Shown here: piece after piece, positions 1-8,353 of the stretch | Layout of the letters: each line of letters opens with the position of its first letter | Position numbering within the stretch: the first letter of the stretch is position 1 | Assembly: GCA_944383825.1 (NCBI GenBank) | Contig: CALWRA010000021.1 | Coordinates: 1 to 50,234 of the forward strand | Reading direction: 5' to 3' | DNA: 50,234 nucleotides | Origin: an uncultured Acetatifactor sp. | Lineage (GTDB): Bacteria > Bacillota > Clostridia > Lachnospirales > Lachnospiraceae | The notes under the pieces: model-generated | The model's input: only the letters and a program-made list of their open reading frames with translations | Databases searched by the model: none | What the model was told of the DNA's origin: nothing | Position numbers and translations under genes: made by a program

Positions 1-31
1 GGACAAATAGGCTGAAACAGGCAATTATGGT

Positions 32-64
32 AGCCGGATACAAAGAAATGCTTTGCGTCCGGCT
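32..64. other. Stem-loop near start of window, inside the element
   Basis: Inverted repeat: AGCCGGA (32-38) pairs with TCCGGCT (58-64), and inside it CAAAG (41-45) pairs with CTTTG (51-55), with a small 2x2 internal loop. No U-run follows, so it is not a standard terminator. The stretch from 1 to 154 has no gene I can support. The toxin frame is open upstream of 155 but looks non-coding there. Confidence 0.45.
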
Positions 65-154
65 GATACATACCCGCTATGGATAATGGTTTCAAAAGAG
101 CGGGGAGAGCCTTACGGAACAAAGAGAGTTCTATGGCGTATAGAGGAAGGAGAT

Positions 155-679
155 ATGATTGTGGAAGAACAAGAAGTGCGGCGTGGAGAGATTTATCACG
201 CAGATCTGAATCCTGTTTTCGGGAGTGAGCAGGGCGGATACCGCCCTGTGCTGATCATCCAGAACAACCGGGGAAATCGGCACAGTCCAACAGTCATTGT
301 TGCGGCTATCACGAGCAGGCCAAAGACAAAACTGCCGACACATGTACCGATCAATGGAATCAAAGGACTGGAGAAAGAGTCTTTTGTGCTGTTGGAGCAG
401 ATCCGGACACTGGACAAGGGGCGTTTGGATGATTATGTTGGCAGGCTGAACCGGGAGCAGATGATAAAAGTGGATAAGGCACTGCGTACCAGTATGGAGA
501 TCAAAAAGCTGGATAAACCGATTCTGATGTGCTTATGCCCGGTGTGTGCAAAGCCATTTTACAATTCAAAGGAACACTTTATCATCCGGGCGGATCAGGA
601 TCAGACGATAAAAGAAACGTGTATGTTCTGTAATGTACGACAGGGATATGATTATTTAATAAGGAAGAAGTATTATTGA
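155..679 (+). CDS. MazF/PemK-family toxin fused to a C-terminal Cys-rich (zinc-ribbon-like) module
   Basis: 174 aa from the ATG at 155, which has AGGAAGGAG 8-15 nt upstream; the frame is open back to 53 but the extra 34 residues do not look like the family. Residues about 8-120 match MazF/PemK ribonuclease toxins: the [12 protein letters not shown] start, RPVLIIQNN, the TVIVAAITS strand, the [14 protein letters not shown] strand, and a closing KALRTSMEI helix. MazF proteins cleave mRNA at short sequences. They normally end near there; this one continues about 50 residues with CPVC and CMFC pairs that could bind one zinc. Similar Cys-rich small proteins precede xis in Firmicute conjugative elements (my recollection). 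No MazE antitoxin is visible in the window. It overlaps the TTG that could start xis. Toxin activity is inferred. Confidence 0.8.
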   Translation: MIVEEQEVRRGEIYHADLNPVFGSEQGGYRPVLIIQNNRGNRHSPTVIVAAITSRPKTKLPTHVPINGIKGLEKESFVLLEQIRTLDKGRLDDYVGRLNREQMIKVDKALRTSMEIKKLDKPILMCLCPVCAKPFYNSKEHFIIRADQDQTIKETCMFCNVRQGYDYLIRKKYY

Positions 680-708
680 GAATTTTCAAATACAGGAGAA
701 AGGTAAAA

Positions 709-891
709 GTGGAAAATGAAAAGATATTATTAAATGTGGAAGAAACAGCGAATTATTTGAATCTGGGAAAAACCAAAACCAGAGAGCTGATGAAGGAAAA
801 CGAAAAGATTTTTGTTGTGAAAATTGGCAACCGCAACTATGCACATAAGATATTGTTGGACAAATGGCTGCTTGCACAGGTAAGGAAATAA
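709..891 (+). CDS. xis: Excisionase-like small DNA-binding protein
   Basis: 60 aa from GTG 709, chosen because AGGAGAAAGG lies just upstream at 694-703. A TTG at 676 would add 11 residues and overlap the toxin stop. The sequence is a MerR/Xis-type winged helix: LLNVEETANYLNLGKTKTRELM for the helix-turn-helix, then a short wing with VVKIGNRNY, and a final helix LDKWLL. Tn916 Xis is 67 aa and sits immediately upstream of int, as here. It should bend DNA at the element end and favour excision by the integrase. Position and length make this a firm call at family level. Confidence 0.85.
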   Translation: MENEKILLNVEETANYLNLGKTKTRELMKENEKIFVVKIGNRNYAHKILLDKWLLAQVRK

Positions 892-894
892 GTC

Positions 895-933
895 AAGGGT
901 GTGAATGAATTTTTCGCACCTTTGTTTTATTTC
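895..933 (+). terminator. Possible terminator/attenuator between xis and int
   Basis: AAGG-G-TGTGA (895-904, one bulged G) pairs with TCGCACCTT (914-922), 9 bp with one wobble, followed by a T-rich run (TGTTTTATTTC). It would limit read-through from xis into int. The 892-997 gap also has a tandem CATGTA CATGTA at about 955-966 just upstream of the int ribosome site. Confidence 0.5.
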
Positions 934-997
934 TGAGCAACTGCTATTTTGATCATGTACATGTACCTGATATCAATTTTGAAGGAGGAAATATCTT

Positions 998-2245
998 ATG
1001 GCAAAAAAATTACCAAGAGGGATAAGAGAAAATAAAGGAACCTACGAAGCAAGGGCAATGATCAACGGGATAAAAATTACTCTGTATGGATCTGATCTGG
1101 ATGCGCTTATTGAAGAGTTCGCAGAGGCGAAGGAGAAAGCGAAAAGCAGCCAGGATTACAGAAAAAACAGAATTACGTTGAACGAATGGTTTGAAGAATG
1201 GTTCTCAACCGTTAAGGCCCATAGAGTAAAAGAGACAAGTATCAATCCTATGAAGAACAATTTTAAAAGAACTTTTGGCTTTTATATAGGATCTAAGAAA
1301 ATAAAAGATATAAAGCCTATGGACGTACAGCAGGCTTTGAATGCGATGGAAAAAGACGGTATTTCCAACAGCGCCATGAGGGAGGCGCTGGGCAGGCTGA
1401 GAGAGTGTATGGATTTTGCTTTAGGAAGCCAAATGATCTCAGTGAACCCGTGCCTGATCGTTGAAGTACCGTGGACATATAAAAAAGCGAAGGAGGAAAT
1501 TGCATTGACACAGGAAGAACAGAATGAGTTTTTAAACGAGGTGGAGAATAGTTGGTATAAAGAAATGTTCTACTTTATGTTTCTGACAGGAGTGCGTGTT
1601 GGCGAACTGGGCGGCCTTCAGTGGCCGGATATAAACTTTACAAGAAAGATTACGGAAATTAGCCGATCACTGAGCTGCAGCTATTATAATGGAGTAAAAA
1701 GAGAAATATTAGTTACTCCAAAGACTGTAAATTCCGCCCGGTCGATTCCGTTTATGGGAGAAATAGAAGATATATTAAAATCTCAGCGTGAAAAGCAAGC
1801 GAGACTGAAAAAGGAGCTGGGCGACCGGTGGAGAGGAAAAGAAGAATTGGGAGATTTGGTCTTCACTACGAGTATGGGAAGTCCGTGTACCAGATATATC
1901 GTAGAAAAGGAAATTAAGAAAGTGATAAAGCGGATGAGGGAGAAAGAAGCTGTACTTGCGGTTCAGGAACACAGAGAGCCGAAGATCATCCGTGACTTCC
2001 ATCCACATACGATACGACACACCTTTGCAACCAGATGTTTTGAGAAGAAAATGGAGCCGAAAGTTGTGCAGAAATTGATGGGGCATTCTAGTATCAGTAT
2101 TACGATGAATATTTATACTCACGTTCTGGAGAATAAAATGAATGAAGAAATTCAGAAATTTGGATCCGCCAATACAGAGCAGACCAACCCATATGCTGAT
2201 TTGAATATCCCGAAAAGAACGATTACAGCTATGAGCCATTGCTAA
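998..2245 (+). CDS. int: Tn916-type tyrosine recombinase (integrase)
   Basis: 415 aa, close to Tn916 Int (405 aa). ATG 998 is preceded by GAAGGAGGAAAT. The N-terminal ~70 residues (RGIRENKGTYEARAMINGIK) form the arm-binding AP2-like domain. The core-binding SAM-like domain spans about 65-165. The catalytic domain follows, with the first Arg in TGVRVGELGGLQW, the HTIRHTFATR box (H-x-x-R), a His in LMGHSSISIT and the nucleophile Tyr in MNIYTHV. All expected catalytic residues are present, so it should be active. It drives integration and excision of the element, whose body lies to the left of the window. About 40 residues after the Tyr are a usual tail. Confidence 0.95.
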   Translation: MAKKLPRGIRENKGTYEARAMINGIKITLYGSDLDALIEEFAEAKEKAKSSQDYRKNRITLNEWFEEWFSTVKAHRVKETSINPMKNNFKRTFGFYIGSKKIKDIKPMDVQQALNAMEKDGISNSAMREALGRLRECMDFALGSQMISVNPCLIVEVPWTYKKAKEEIALTQEEQNEFLNEVENSWYKEMFYFMFLTGVRVGELGGLQWPDINFTRKITEISRSLSCSYYNGVKREILVTPKTVNSARSIPFMGEIEDILKSQREKQARLKKELGDRWRGKEELGDLVFTTSMGSPCTRYIVEKEIKKVIKRMREKEAVLAVQEHREPKIIRDFHPHTIRHTFATRCFEKKMEPKVVQKLMGHSSISITMNIYTHVLENKMNEEIQKFGSANTEQTNPYADLNIPKRTITAMSHC

Positions 2246-2248
2246 TCT

Positions 2249-2281
2249 GGATTTTTGGGGGATGATACTTCCCCCAAATCC
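2249..2281 (+). terminator. Hairpin after int (G-run/C-run stem)
   Basis: GGATTTTTGGGGG (2249-2261) pairs with CCCCCAAATCC (2271-2281) over a 9-nt loop, directly after the int stop. No U-run follows. Further C- and G-runs at about 2291-2296 and 2345-2370 could form an alternative pairing across the same region. It may protect or end the int transcript, or be part of the element end. Confidence 0.45.
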
Positions 2282-2442
2282 TAAACCGGATTCCCCCAAT
2301 TAAGGACAGAGAAGTGGAATAGTCATCAAAATGGGAGTTTTGATCCCCCCAAAAGTGGAATTTGGGGGAAAGCCGGAGAGCGGCAGGAACAGATTTTGGC
2401 AAAGACCTTGAAAAATAAAGGAAAATACATAGCTTATGAGAG

Positions 2443-2506
2443 GAAAAGTTGCATTTCAGGCTGGCATGTAATCCGAAAAGTTGCAAAACACATGGGAATG
2501 TAATCT
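2443..2506 (+). repeat. Two tandem 32-bp imperfect repeats at the element end
   Basis: GAAAAGTTGCA occurs at 2443-2453 and 2475-2485, and ATGTAATC at 2466-2473 and 2498-2505, so the unit repeats with a 32-bp period. A further GAAAAG is at 2514-2519. Directly repeated short boxes about 100-300 bp from int fit arm-type integrase sites (inference). A small palindrome CCCGT-AAA-ACGGG lies at 2541-2553. The crossover site is probably between here and 2570, but I cannot place it without the other end. Confidence 0.55.
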
Positions 2507-2570
2507 CATAACCGAAAAGGCGCTTGAGACCCTTGAAAATCCCGTAAAACGGGCATAATTAATTATTCTC

Positions 2571-2607
2571 AAAAATCGCTGAGATCTCACGGCCTCAGCG
2601 ATTTTTT
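2571..2607 (+). terminator. Intrinsic terminator at the junction with the chromosome
   Basis: AAAAATCGCTGAG (2571-2583) and CTCAGCGATTTTT (2594-2606) make a 13-bp stem over a 10-nt loop, with T-run. The upstream gene it serves is not beside it, as expected if the element inserted into the 3' end of a chromosomal gene whose terminator was left here. The stretch 2608-2777 shows no gene; it holds a short GTTCC/GGAAC inverted repeat near 2627-2643. Confidence 0.8.
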
Positions 2608-2777
2608 CTTGGAAGAGTGTTTTACAGTTCCCTGATTAGGAACGTGAACTGGAACCGATCTCTGTCGCATGCAAAGTGATTGAATAGGGAGGAACGACTG
2701 GCGGAGTGTAAAGTTCCAATGGCGGCTGAATGTCCTCAGAATGCCGGCAAGTTCATTTTTTTGCAAGAATGATTATT

Positions 2778-2807
2778 TTGACAAGTATAGCGTAGTATTG
2801 CTATAAT
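2778..2807 (+). promoter_or_regulatory. Sigma-A-type promoter of the first chemoreceptor
   Basis: TTGACA at 2778-2783 and TATAAT at 2802-2807, both consensus, with an 18-bp spacer. Transcription should start near 2814, so the leader before ATG 2851 is short. Confidence 0.8.
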
Positions 2808-2850
2808 CATAAAAATCTAGAAAACATTGAAGGGATTGAAAATACCAAAG

Positions 2851-4890
2851 ATGGCAGCGAGTAATTCTTTAAATCAAAAACAGGGCCGTGAAAGCATTAA
2901 AGGAAAAATGCTGAAGGGGATTCTTACATCCGTGATCATCGTACTGACCATGATGGCGGTTTTTGTGGTAGGGAGCGCTTTTGTTGGCGTGGATAGCATC
3001 CGTTCTGGGGAGATTGCAGCGGAAACCGATGCGACTGCCAGGGAAATTAGTGAGTATTTTACAAAATATGTGACGATAGCTGAGCAGATGGCAGCCAATC
3101 CTGAGATGCAAGTATTTTTTGAAGGTTTGAATCCTGGTGAATCCATTGCGGAATCTCTTCAGTTTGATGCTCTTCGGAAGTATATTACAAGTGCTTCAGA
3201 CTTAGACGAAGAAAATATTTTAGTTTCCTGGGTTGCGGATGTGGATTCCAGTCAGCTTTTTGAAGATGAAGACAGCGGCTTTATTACTGTTTTGGGCGAT
3301 TGGGTGATTACGGAAAGACCGTGGTTCAGCGAGGTGGTAGCTGCGGGTAAGACGGTAATCACTGAGCCATATGAGACTACGGCTACAGGGGAGATGACCA
3401 TAAGCATTGTTTCTCCTGTTTATGCGGGGGAAGACGATTTAATCGGCGTTGCTGGTCTGGATGTATCCGTATCCACCCTTTCTGAGATGATGTCCCGCCA
3501 TAAATTGGGTAATACGGGTTTCTTTTTTCTGTTTTCTCCGGAAAACAAAATAATGTACGCTCCGGATACTTCTATCATTAATAAAGATATTAGCGAAGTG
3601 CAGATTGATGAGAAGCTGTTACAACTGCTGGAAAGAGGGGAAGAAGGGTTTATTAGTTATCAGCTTGAGGAAGCGTATCGCGGTTACTATGAGCAGATCG
3701 GGGAAACAGGTTGGGCCGTGTTAAGCGGTATGCCCACCAGAGAATATAATAACGTAATATATAATTTAAGTATTGTAATAGTGGTTATATCTGTAGCAGC
3801 CATGATTTTGTTAGTTGTCATAATAAACAAAATCTCTAACAACATAGTCCGTCCGTTACGAAAGCTGAAAACGGTTGCGGAAGATATTGCAGATGGCAAT
3901 TTAAATATTGAGCTGGACTCCACCGGAGAAGACGAGGTTGGAGAGGTGGCCTCTTCCCTTGAAAAAACTGTGATTCGTCTAAAGGAGTATATTAATTATA
4001 TTGATGAGGTGACAGATGTTATAAATGAGGTGGCTGACGGGAATTTGCGTTATGAATTGAAGCAGGCTTATGAAGGGGAATTCCAGAGAGTGAAGCTTGC
4101 TCTGGAAAGTATGGCCCACCGTTTAAAAGCGACTTTTCGTCAGATTGATGAAGCCGCTTTCCAAGTCTCCGGCGGTTCTGAACAAATTGCAGTTGCGGCG
4201 CAGTCCTTGGCGGATGGAGCCACCTCTCAGAGCGTTAGTGTCCAACAATTAGAAACAGTGATCGCAGAAATAGGAAGTCAGGCGGATAATAATGCAATTT
4301 ATGCTGATGAAGCAAAGGAAAAAATGGAGATGATGAGCGCCGCCATTAGGAATAGTAGCGAGAATATTGAGCGCGCCGTTGAGGCGATGAATGAAATCAA
4401 TTCCTGCTCCAACGAGATTGAAAATATTATCGGCGTTATAGAAAAGATTGCGGATCAAACAAATCTATTGTCTCTGAATGCGTCAATTGAGGCTGCTCGG
4501 GCAGGAGAGATGGGAAAAGGCTTTGCGGTAGTTGCCGGCGAGGTTGGGAGTCTTGCCGGAGAGAGCATGAACGCTGTGCATACTTCTTCTTCATTGATTG
4601 TGAACTCTCTGGCGGCTGTTGAGAAGGGGACAAGGGTGGTGCAAGAGTCAGCCCACAAGATGCAGGAAGTCATGGAGCTTATTCATGTATTAGAGCAGGT
4701 GATCAATAATGTTAATGAGGCATCTCGTCTGCAAAGGGACGGTATCGTTCAGGTTCGAAATGCATTGGAGCAGGTTTCCTTGGTGATAACCGATAATTCT
4801 GCCATGGCTCAGGAAAATGCCGCAGCCAGCCAAGAGTTATCCGCGCAGTCAGCTAGTTTGACTTCTCAGCTGGAGACATTCAGGATTTAA
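2851..4890 (+). CDS. Methyl-accepting chemotaxis protein with dCache-type sensor domain
   Basis: 679 aa from ATG 2851; the frame is open to TTG 2827 but that start has no ribosome site. Order: TM helix (about residues 23-46), an extracytoplasmic domain of about 260 residues that reads as a dCache sensor (paired segments with [15 protein letters not shown] and [12 protein letters not shown]), TM helix (about 305-328), a HAMP domain ([18 protein letters not shown]), a second HAMP-like unit ([13 protein letters not shown]), and the signalling hairpin with tip [21 protein letters not shown]. The tip is close to consensus; just after it VVAGEV replaces the usual VVADEV. It would relay a small-molecule signal to CheA/CheW. 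No flagellar or che genes are in the window. Its own promoter and the terminator at 4962 make it monocistronic. Confidence 0.95.
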   Translation: MAASNSLNQKQGRESIKGKMLKGILTSVIIVLTMMAVFVVGSAFVGVDSIRSGEIAAETDATAREISEYFTKYVTIAEQMAANPEMQVFFEGLNPGESIAESLQFDALRKYITSASDLDEENILVSWVADVDSSQLFEDEDSGFITVLGDWVITERPWFSEVVAAGKTVITEPYETTATGEMTISIVSPVYAGEDDLIGVAGLDVSVSTLSEMMSRHKLGNTGFFFLFSPENKIMYAPDTSIINKDISEVQIDEKLLQLLERGEEGFISYQLEEAYRGYYEQIGETGWAVLSGMPTREYNNVIYNLSIVIVVISVAAMILLVVIINKISNNIVRPLRKLKTVAEDIADGNLNIELDSTGEDEVGEVASSLEKTVIRLKEYINYIDEVTDVINEVADGNLRYELKQAYEGEFQRVKLALESMAHRLKATFRQIDEAAFQVSGGSEQIAVAAQSLADGATSQSVSVQQLETVIAEIGSQADNNAIYADEAKEKMEMMSAAIRNSSENIERAVEAMNEINSCSNEIENIIGVIEKIADQTNLLSLNASIEAARAGEMGKGFAVVAGEVGSLAGESMNAVHTSSSLIVNSLAAVEKGTRVVQESAHKMQEVMELIHVLEQVINNVNEASRLQRDGIVQVRNALEQVSLVITDNSAMAQENAAASQELSAQSASLTSQLETFRI

Positions 4891-4961
4891 CAAAGGCAAT
4901 GTTTTCTTTTTTATTGTAATCAGGATATTAATCATGCACATACGTGTAAATTTTTAAGAAT

Positions 4962-5019
4962 CTCCTTTTCCGGGGAAAGTGTCTGACAGTAATTCTGACG
5001 GAAAAGGAGTTTTGTTTTT
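4962..5019 (+). terminator. Intrinsic terminator after first chemoreceptor
   Basis: CTCCTTTTCCG (4962-4972) pairs exactly with CGGAAAAGGAG (4999-5009), followed by TTTTGTTTTT. The 26-nt loop can fold further (TCTGACAG..TTCTGAC region). The rest of 4891-5145 holds nothing I recognise. Confidence 0.85.
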
Positions 5020-5145
5020 ATTCTGCAAAGCAAGTATAAAAAGTCTACAAGAACAGCCTCCGGAAGAAAGGCTGGTTTGTATGAGTCGGGGAATTGTGCG
5101 AGAACAGGGGAGGGCATGTAAAATAGTAAAATAGGCATAAAATGA

Positions 5146-5174
5146 TTGCAAAAGGCAAATTCAAGTGGTATTCT
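5146..5174 (+). promoter_or_regulatory. Promoter of second chemoreceptor
   Basis: TTGCAA at 5146-5151, 17-bp spacer, TATTCT at 5169-5174. Moderate match. No sigma-28 flagellar-type promoter was evident. Confidence 0.5.
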
Positions 5175-5230
5175 AACACTGTGAATTTTTTACAAGTTGT
5201 TTGTCTGCTACGACGTGGAAGGAGAAAGAT

Positions 5231-6499
5231 ATGAGTCAAATTGATAAGCTATTGAAGAATAAGCCCATTAAGAAAAAAATTAGTTTTGCTTTTTCCTGTA
5301 TCATTGTATTTTTTCTGATCAGTATTTTAATATCCTTAATTTCTTTTCTGAGGTCGGGAAATTATTTTTCTGCGTTGATAATTGTAATTATTGCCGCTTT
5401 GGGAGTTGCGTTTACCGTTTTGGTGGCTGTAAAGCTGGAGAGACGTTTGGTGCTGCCCATCAAGGAATTGATAAAAGCCTCCGAAAAAATTTCCCAGGGA
5501 GACTTTACCATTGGGACTCCATACGACTCGGAAGATGAATTGGGGCAGCTTTCCAAAAGCTTTCAGAGCACTGCACAGACGCTGGGATTGCTTGTGGGCG
5601 ACTTAAAGTACATAGTTTCGGGCTTTGCAGAGGGAAATTTTAATGTGCGCAGCCAATGTCCCGAGGCTTATGTAGGTGAATTAAAATCTATCCGAATGGA
5701 ATTGATTAAGATGGTACAGTCCATAAGTGAGGTTCTGGAGAATCTTCAGTTATCAGCTGATCAGGTAGCGGCGGGATCCTCACAGCTGGCCACGAGCGCT
5801 CAGGATATTGCGGAGGGCGCTACGGAGCAGGCCGCTGCAGTTCAGGAGCTGGTGGCTACCGTGTCCGAGGTGACCAGTCAAGTGGTGGAAAACACCAAAT
5901 CCACGGACATTGCCCACGACAAGGCAAAGGTGGTGGGAGCTGAAGCTCAGAATAGTAAAAAGAAAATGGAAGAGCTTACCGAGGCTATGGGAAGAATCAG
6001 CGCCACCTCGCAGAAGATTGAAAAGGTCATTGCAGATATAGAAGGGATTGCAGCACAGACAAATTTGCTTTCTCTGAACGCGTCCATAGAGGCGGCCAGG
6101 GCCGGAGAAGCTGGCAGAGGCTTTGCGGTAGTTGCGGATGAGATACGTAAGCTCGCGGAGGAAAGCGCCGCGTCTGCGGTAGAATCCAGAAATATGATTG
6201 ACGCTTCCATGACTGAAGTGGCGGCGGGAAACCGGATGACGGAAGAGACATCGTCAGCTCTTAATAAGGTGATTAAGGAGCTGGATGAGATTATCCAGCA
6301 GGTTGCAAATATTCGTACCGCTTCTGATCGCCAGGCAGTATCGGTGAAGGAAATTGAAAAAGGAGTGGAGCAGATCAACGACGTTATTCAGTCCAATTCA
6401 GCCGCATCCCAGGAAACCTCTGCAACCAGTGAAGAGCTGTCTGCATCTGCAACCACACTGGATGAGCTTTTGAGGCACTTTAAGCTGCGAGTGGATTGA
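5231..6499 (+). CDS. Methyl-accepting chemotaxis protein lacking an external sensor domain
   Basis: 422 aa from ATG 5231, with AAGGAG 8-13 nt upstream. The TTG at 5201 is less likely. Two TM helices (about residues 17-38 and 44-68) are separated by only a few residues, so there is no ligand-binding domain outside the cell. Then HAMP ([22 protein letters not shown]), a second HAMP-like unit ([12 protein letters not shown]), and a full signalling domain with tip [44 protein letters not shown] in two consecutive parts. It probably senses a cytoplasmic or membrane cue, or acts with the receptor upstream (inference). The DUF1624 gene starts 10 nt after its stop and is probably co-transcribed. Confidence 0.93.
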   Translation: MSQIDKLLKNKPIKKKISFAFSCIIVFFLISILISLISFLRSGNYFSALIIVIIAALGVAFTVLVAVKLERRLVLPIKELIKASEKISQGDFTIGTPYDSEDELGQLSKSFQSTAQTLGLLVGDLKYIVSGFAEGNFNVRSQCPEAYVGELKSIRMELIKMVQSISEVLENLQLSADQVAAGSSQLATSAQDIAEGATEQAAAVQELVATVSEVTSQVVENTKSTDIAHDKAKVVGAEAQNSKKKMEELTEAMGRISATSQKIEKVIADIEGIAAQTNLLSLNASIEAARAGEAGRGFAVVADEIRKLAEESAASAVESRNMIDASMTEVAAGNRMTEETSSALNKVIKELDEIIQQVANIRTASDRQAVSVKEIEKGVEQINDVIQSNSAASQETSATSEELSASATTLDELLRHFKLRVD

Positions 6500-6509
6500 C
6501 GAAGGATGA

Positions 6510-7295
6510 ATGATGAATAAGGAAAATCAAAGCCATGTTCCGCATCGTTATGATTTTCTTGATTCCCTGCGGGGAATCGCGTTGATCAGTATGATCGTCT
6601 ATCACACGGTGTGGGATGTGGTTTACATTGGAGATTGGGACTGGAGCTGGTTCAGGACTGATACGGCCTATGTATGGCAGCAGAGCATCTGCTGGACGTT
6701 TATTTTGTTGTCAGGCTTTTGCTGGGCGCTGGGAAGGCGCCGTGTAAAGAGAGGGCTGACAGTACTTGGGGCCGGTATTCTGACATCCCTGGTGACTTGG
6801 AATCTGCCTTATGAGCAGAGGGTAACTTTTGGAATTCTCACCTTTTTGGGAGCTGTCATGCTGCTTATGATTCCTCTTGACAAAATATTTAAGAAGCTGC
6901 CTGCAGTACCGGGATTTGTACTCAGTATGCTTCTTTTTCTTTTGACAAAGGAGATCAACCATGAATATCTGGGTATTGGAATGTTGAGAATGGTTGAACT
7001 GCCCCATGCCTGGTACCAAAAAGGCCCCCTTTTGACATTTCTTGGATTTACGAATGAAAGCTTTTATTCTGCTGACTATTTTTCCATTCTGCCGTGGATA
7101 TTTCTGTTTTTGGCAGGACATTTTCTTCAAAAAATTGCCTGTGAGAAAGATTTATTAGACAAAATTGCTCGAAGGGTTCCAAAGCTTCCGCTGGCTGTGT
7201 TAGGACGGCATTCGCTTTTGATCTATCTGCTCCATCAACCATTGATCTATTTTGTGCTGATGCTTCTGGGCGTAATACCGAATCTTCTCGTTTGA
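6510..7295 (+). CDS. DUF1624 / HGSNAT-like acyltransferase membrane protein
   Basis: 261 aa. ATG 6510 (or the adjacent ATG 6513) follows GAAGGA. The N-terminus RYDFLDSLRGIALISMIVYHTVWD is the signature of the heparan-alpha-glucosaminide N-acetyltransferase-like family (DUF1624), in which a membrane His and Asp near TM1 serve acyl transfer. About seven hydrophobic segments follow, ending RHSLLIYLLHQPLIYFVLM, again typical. Substrate in bacteria is unknown; modification of a cell-surface glycan is a guess. It follows the sensorless chemoreceptor closely but no functional link is clear. Confidence 0.85.
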   Translation: MMNKENQSHVPHRYDFLDSLRGIALISMIVYHTVWDVVYIGDWDWSWFRTDTAYVWQQSICWTFILLSGFCWALGRRRVKRGLTVLGAGILTSLVTWNLPYEQRVTFGILTFLGAVMLLMIPLDKIFKKLPAVPGFVLSMLLFLLTKEINHEYLGIGMLRMVELPHAWYQKGPLLTFLGFTNESFYSADYFSILPWIFLFLAGHFLQKIACEKDLLDKIARRVPKLPLAVLGRHSLLIYLLHQPLIYFVLMLLGVIPNLLV

Positions 7296-7380
7296 AGGGT
7301 ATTTTGTGGGGAAATATGGATATGAATAACAATGACGAAAGAAGTTTGAAATTCAACTATATATGTGTCAAAATTTAACA

Positions 7381-7409
7381 TTGTATATCGGAGTTTTCTT
7401 TGTTATACT
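7381..7409 (+). promoter_or_regulatory. Promoter of PHP gene
   Basis: TTGTAT at 7381-7386, 17-bp spacer, TATACT at 7404-7409, 28 nt before the ATG at 7437. Confidence 0.6.
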
Positions 7410-7436
7410 GAATAGGGTTTGAAAAGGGAGGTTGCC

Positions 7437-8210
7437 ATGCGCTTTGATATGCATTGCCATACAAAGGAAGGTTCCATGGATGGCAAAATAACAATTGAGG
7501 ATTTTATCTCCATACTAATTGACAAAGGATATGATGGCATGCTCGTGAGCGACCATAATTCCTACATGGGCTACAGAGAGTGGCAGAAAACCATAAAAGG
7601 CAGGAAATTCAGAGATTTTGTGGTTTTGAAGGGAATTGAGTATGACACCATCGATGCAGGGCATATTTTGGTGATTATGCCCGAGAATGTAAATTTGAAG
7701 ATCTTGGAGCTGAGGGGACTGCCGGTGCAGCTTCTCATTGACATTGTTCATAAAAACGGAGGGATTTTGGGACCTGCTCATCCCTGCGGTGAAAAGTACC
7801 TGAGCATTACAAATACACGCAAGCACAGGAACCAGCTTGCGGTGATGGACAGGTTTGACTTTCTGGAGGGCTTCAATGCCTGCGAGACGGTACAGAGCAA
7901 CCGCAGCGCTTCGGCGATTGCAGAGCAGTTTGAAAAGCCTCAGTTTGGAGGCAGCGATGCTCATAAGGCGGATTGCGTGGGGCTGGCGTACACGGATTTT
8001 GAAGACCGGATACTTTGTGAGTCCGATCTGATCAGGTGCGTGAGGAATAAAAGAATAATTTCCTGTGGCGGAAGCTATTACAGAGGAACCACAAAGGAAA
8101 GAATCGGAAGGGCAAACAGTATACTTGTACAGTCATTCTGGTTTTATAATCGGCTGGGGAGTTTGTGGAGACGTCGGAGAAGAGCTATGGAAATCCATAA
8201 GCTGGTCTAA
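7437..8210 (+). CDS. PHP-domain metal-dependent phosphoesterase
   Basis: 257 aa from ATG 7437, preceded by GGGAGG at 7426-7431; an in-frame start at 7419 lies before that site. All PHP motifs are visible: HCH at the start (DMHCHT), SDHNS, GIEYD with the metal-bridging Glu, a His in GHILV, AHPCG, and the late DAH in GGSDAHKADC. These form a trinuclear metal site for phosphoester hydrolysis, as in PolIIIalpha-PHP, histidinol-phosphatase and nucleotide phosphatases. Stand-alone PHP proteins of this size often act on 3',5'-bisphosphates or RNA ends, but the substrate is not readable here. A terminator follows at 8234. Confidence 0.88.
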   Translation: MRFDMHCHTKEGSMDGKITIEDFISILIDKGYDGMLVSDHNSYMGYREWQKTIKGRKFRDFVVLKGIEYDTIDAGHILVIMPENVNLKILELRGLPVQLLIDIVHKNGGILGPAHPCGEKYLSITNTRKHRNQLAVMDRFDFLEGFNACETVQSNRSASAIAEQFEKPQFGGSDAHKADCVGLAYTDFEDRILCESDLIRCVRNKRIISCGGSYYRGTTKERIGRANSILVQSFWFYNRLGSLWRRRRRAMEIHKLV

Positions 8211-8233
8211 GCGGTATTGAGAGGATATAGTGC

Positions 8234-8271
8234 AAAAGCGGTGAGTTTTACAGGGCTTGCCGCTTTTCTTC
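8234..8271 (+). terminator. Terminator after PHP gene
   Basis: AAAAGCGG (8234-8241) pairs with CCGCTTTT (8260-8267), extended by mispaired flanks, then CTTC. It separates the PHP gene from the six-gene transport cluster. A TATAAT at 8308-8313 is the likely -10 for that cluster, with no good -35. Confidence 0.65.
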
Positions 8272-8353
8272 ATAAAATCTTAAGATGCTTTTTTGGATGC
8301 TGTGGGGTATAATGTCTTTGTCGAAGCAAAAGTTTTTTGAAAAGAGGGAGAAT

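Noticed and set aside
2700..2777. Sigma-28 flagellar-type promoter for the chemoreceptor
   Set aside because: A TAAA near 2710 lacks a correctly spaced GCCGATAT-like box; a consensus sigma-A promoter lies closer.
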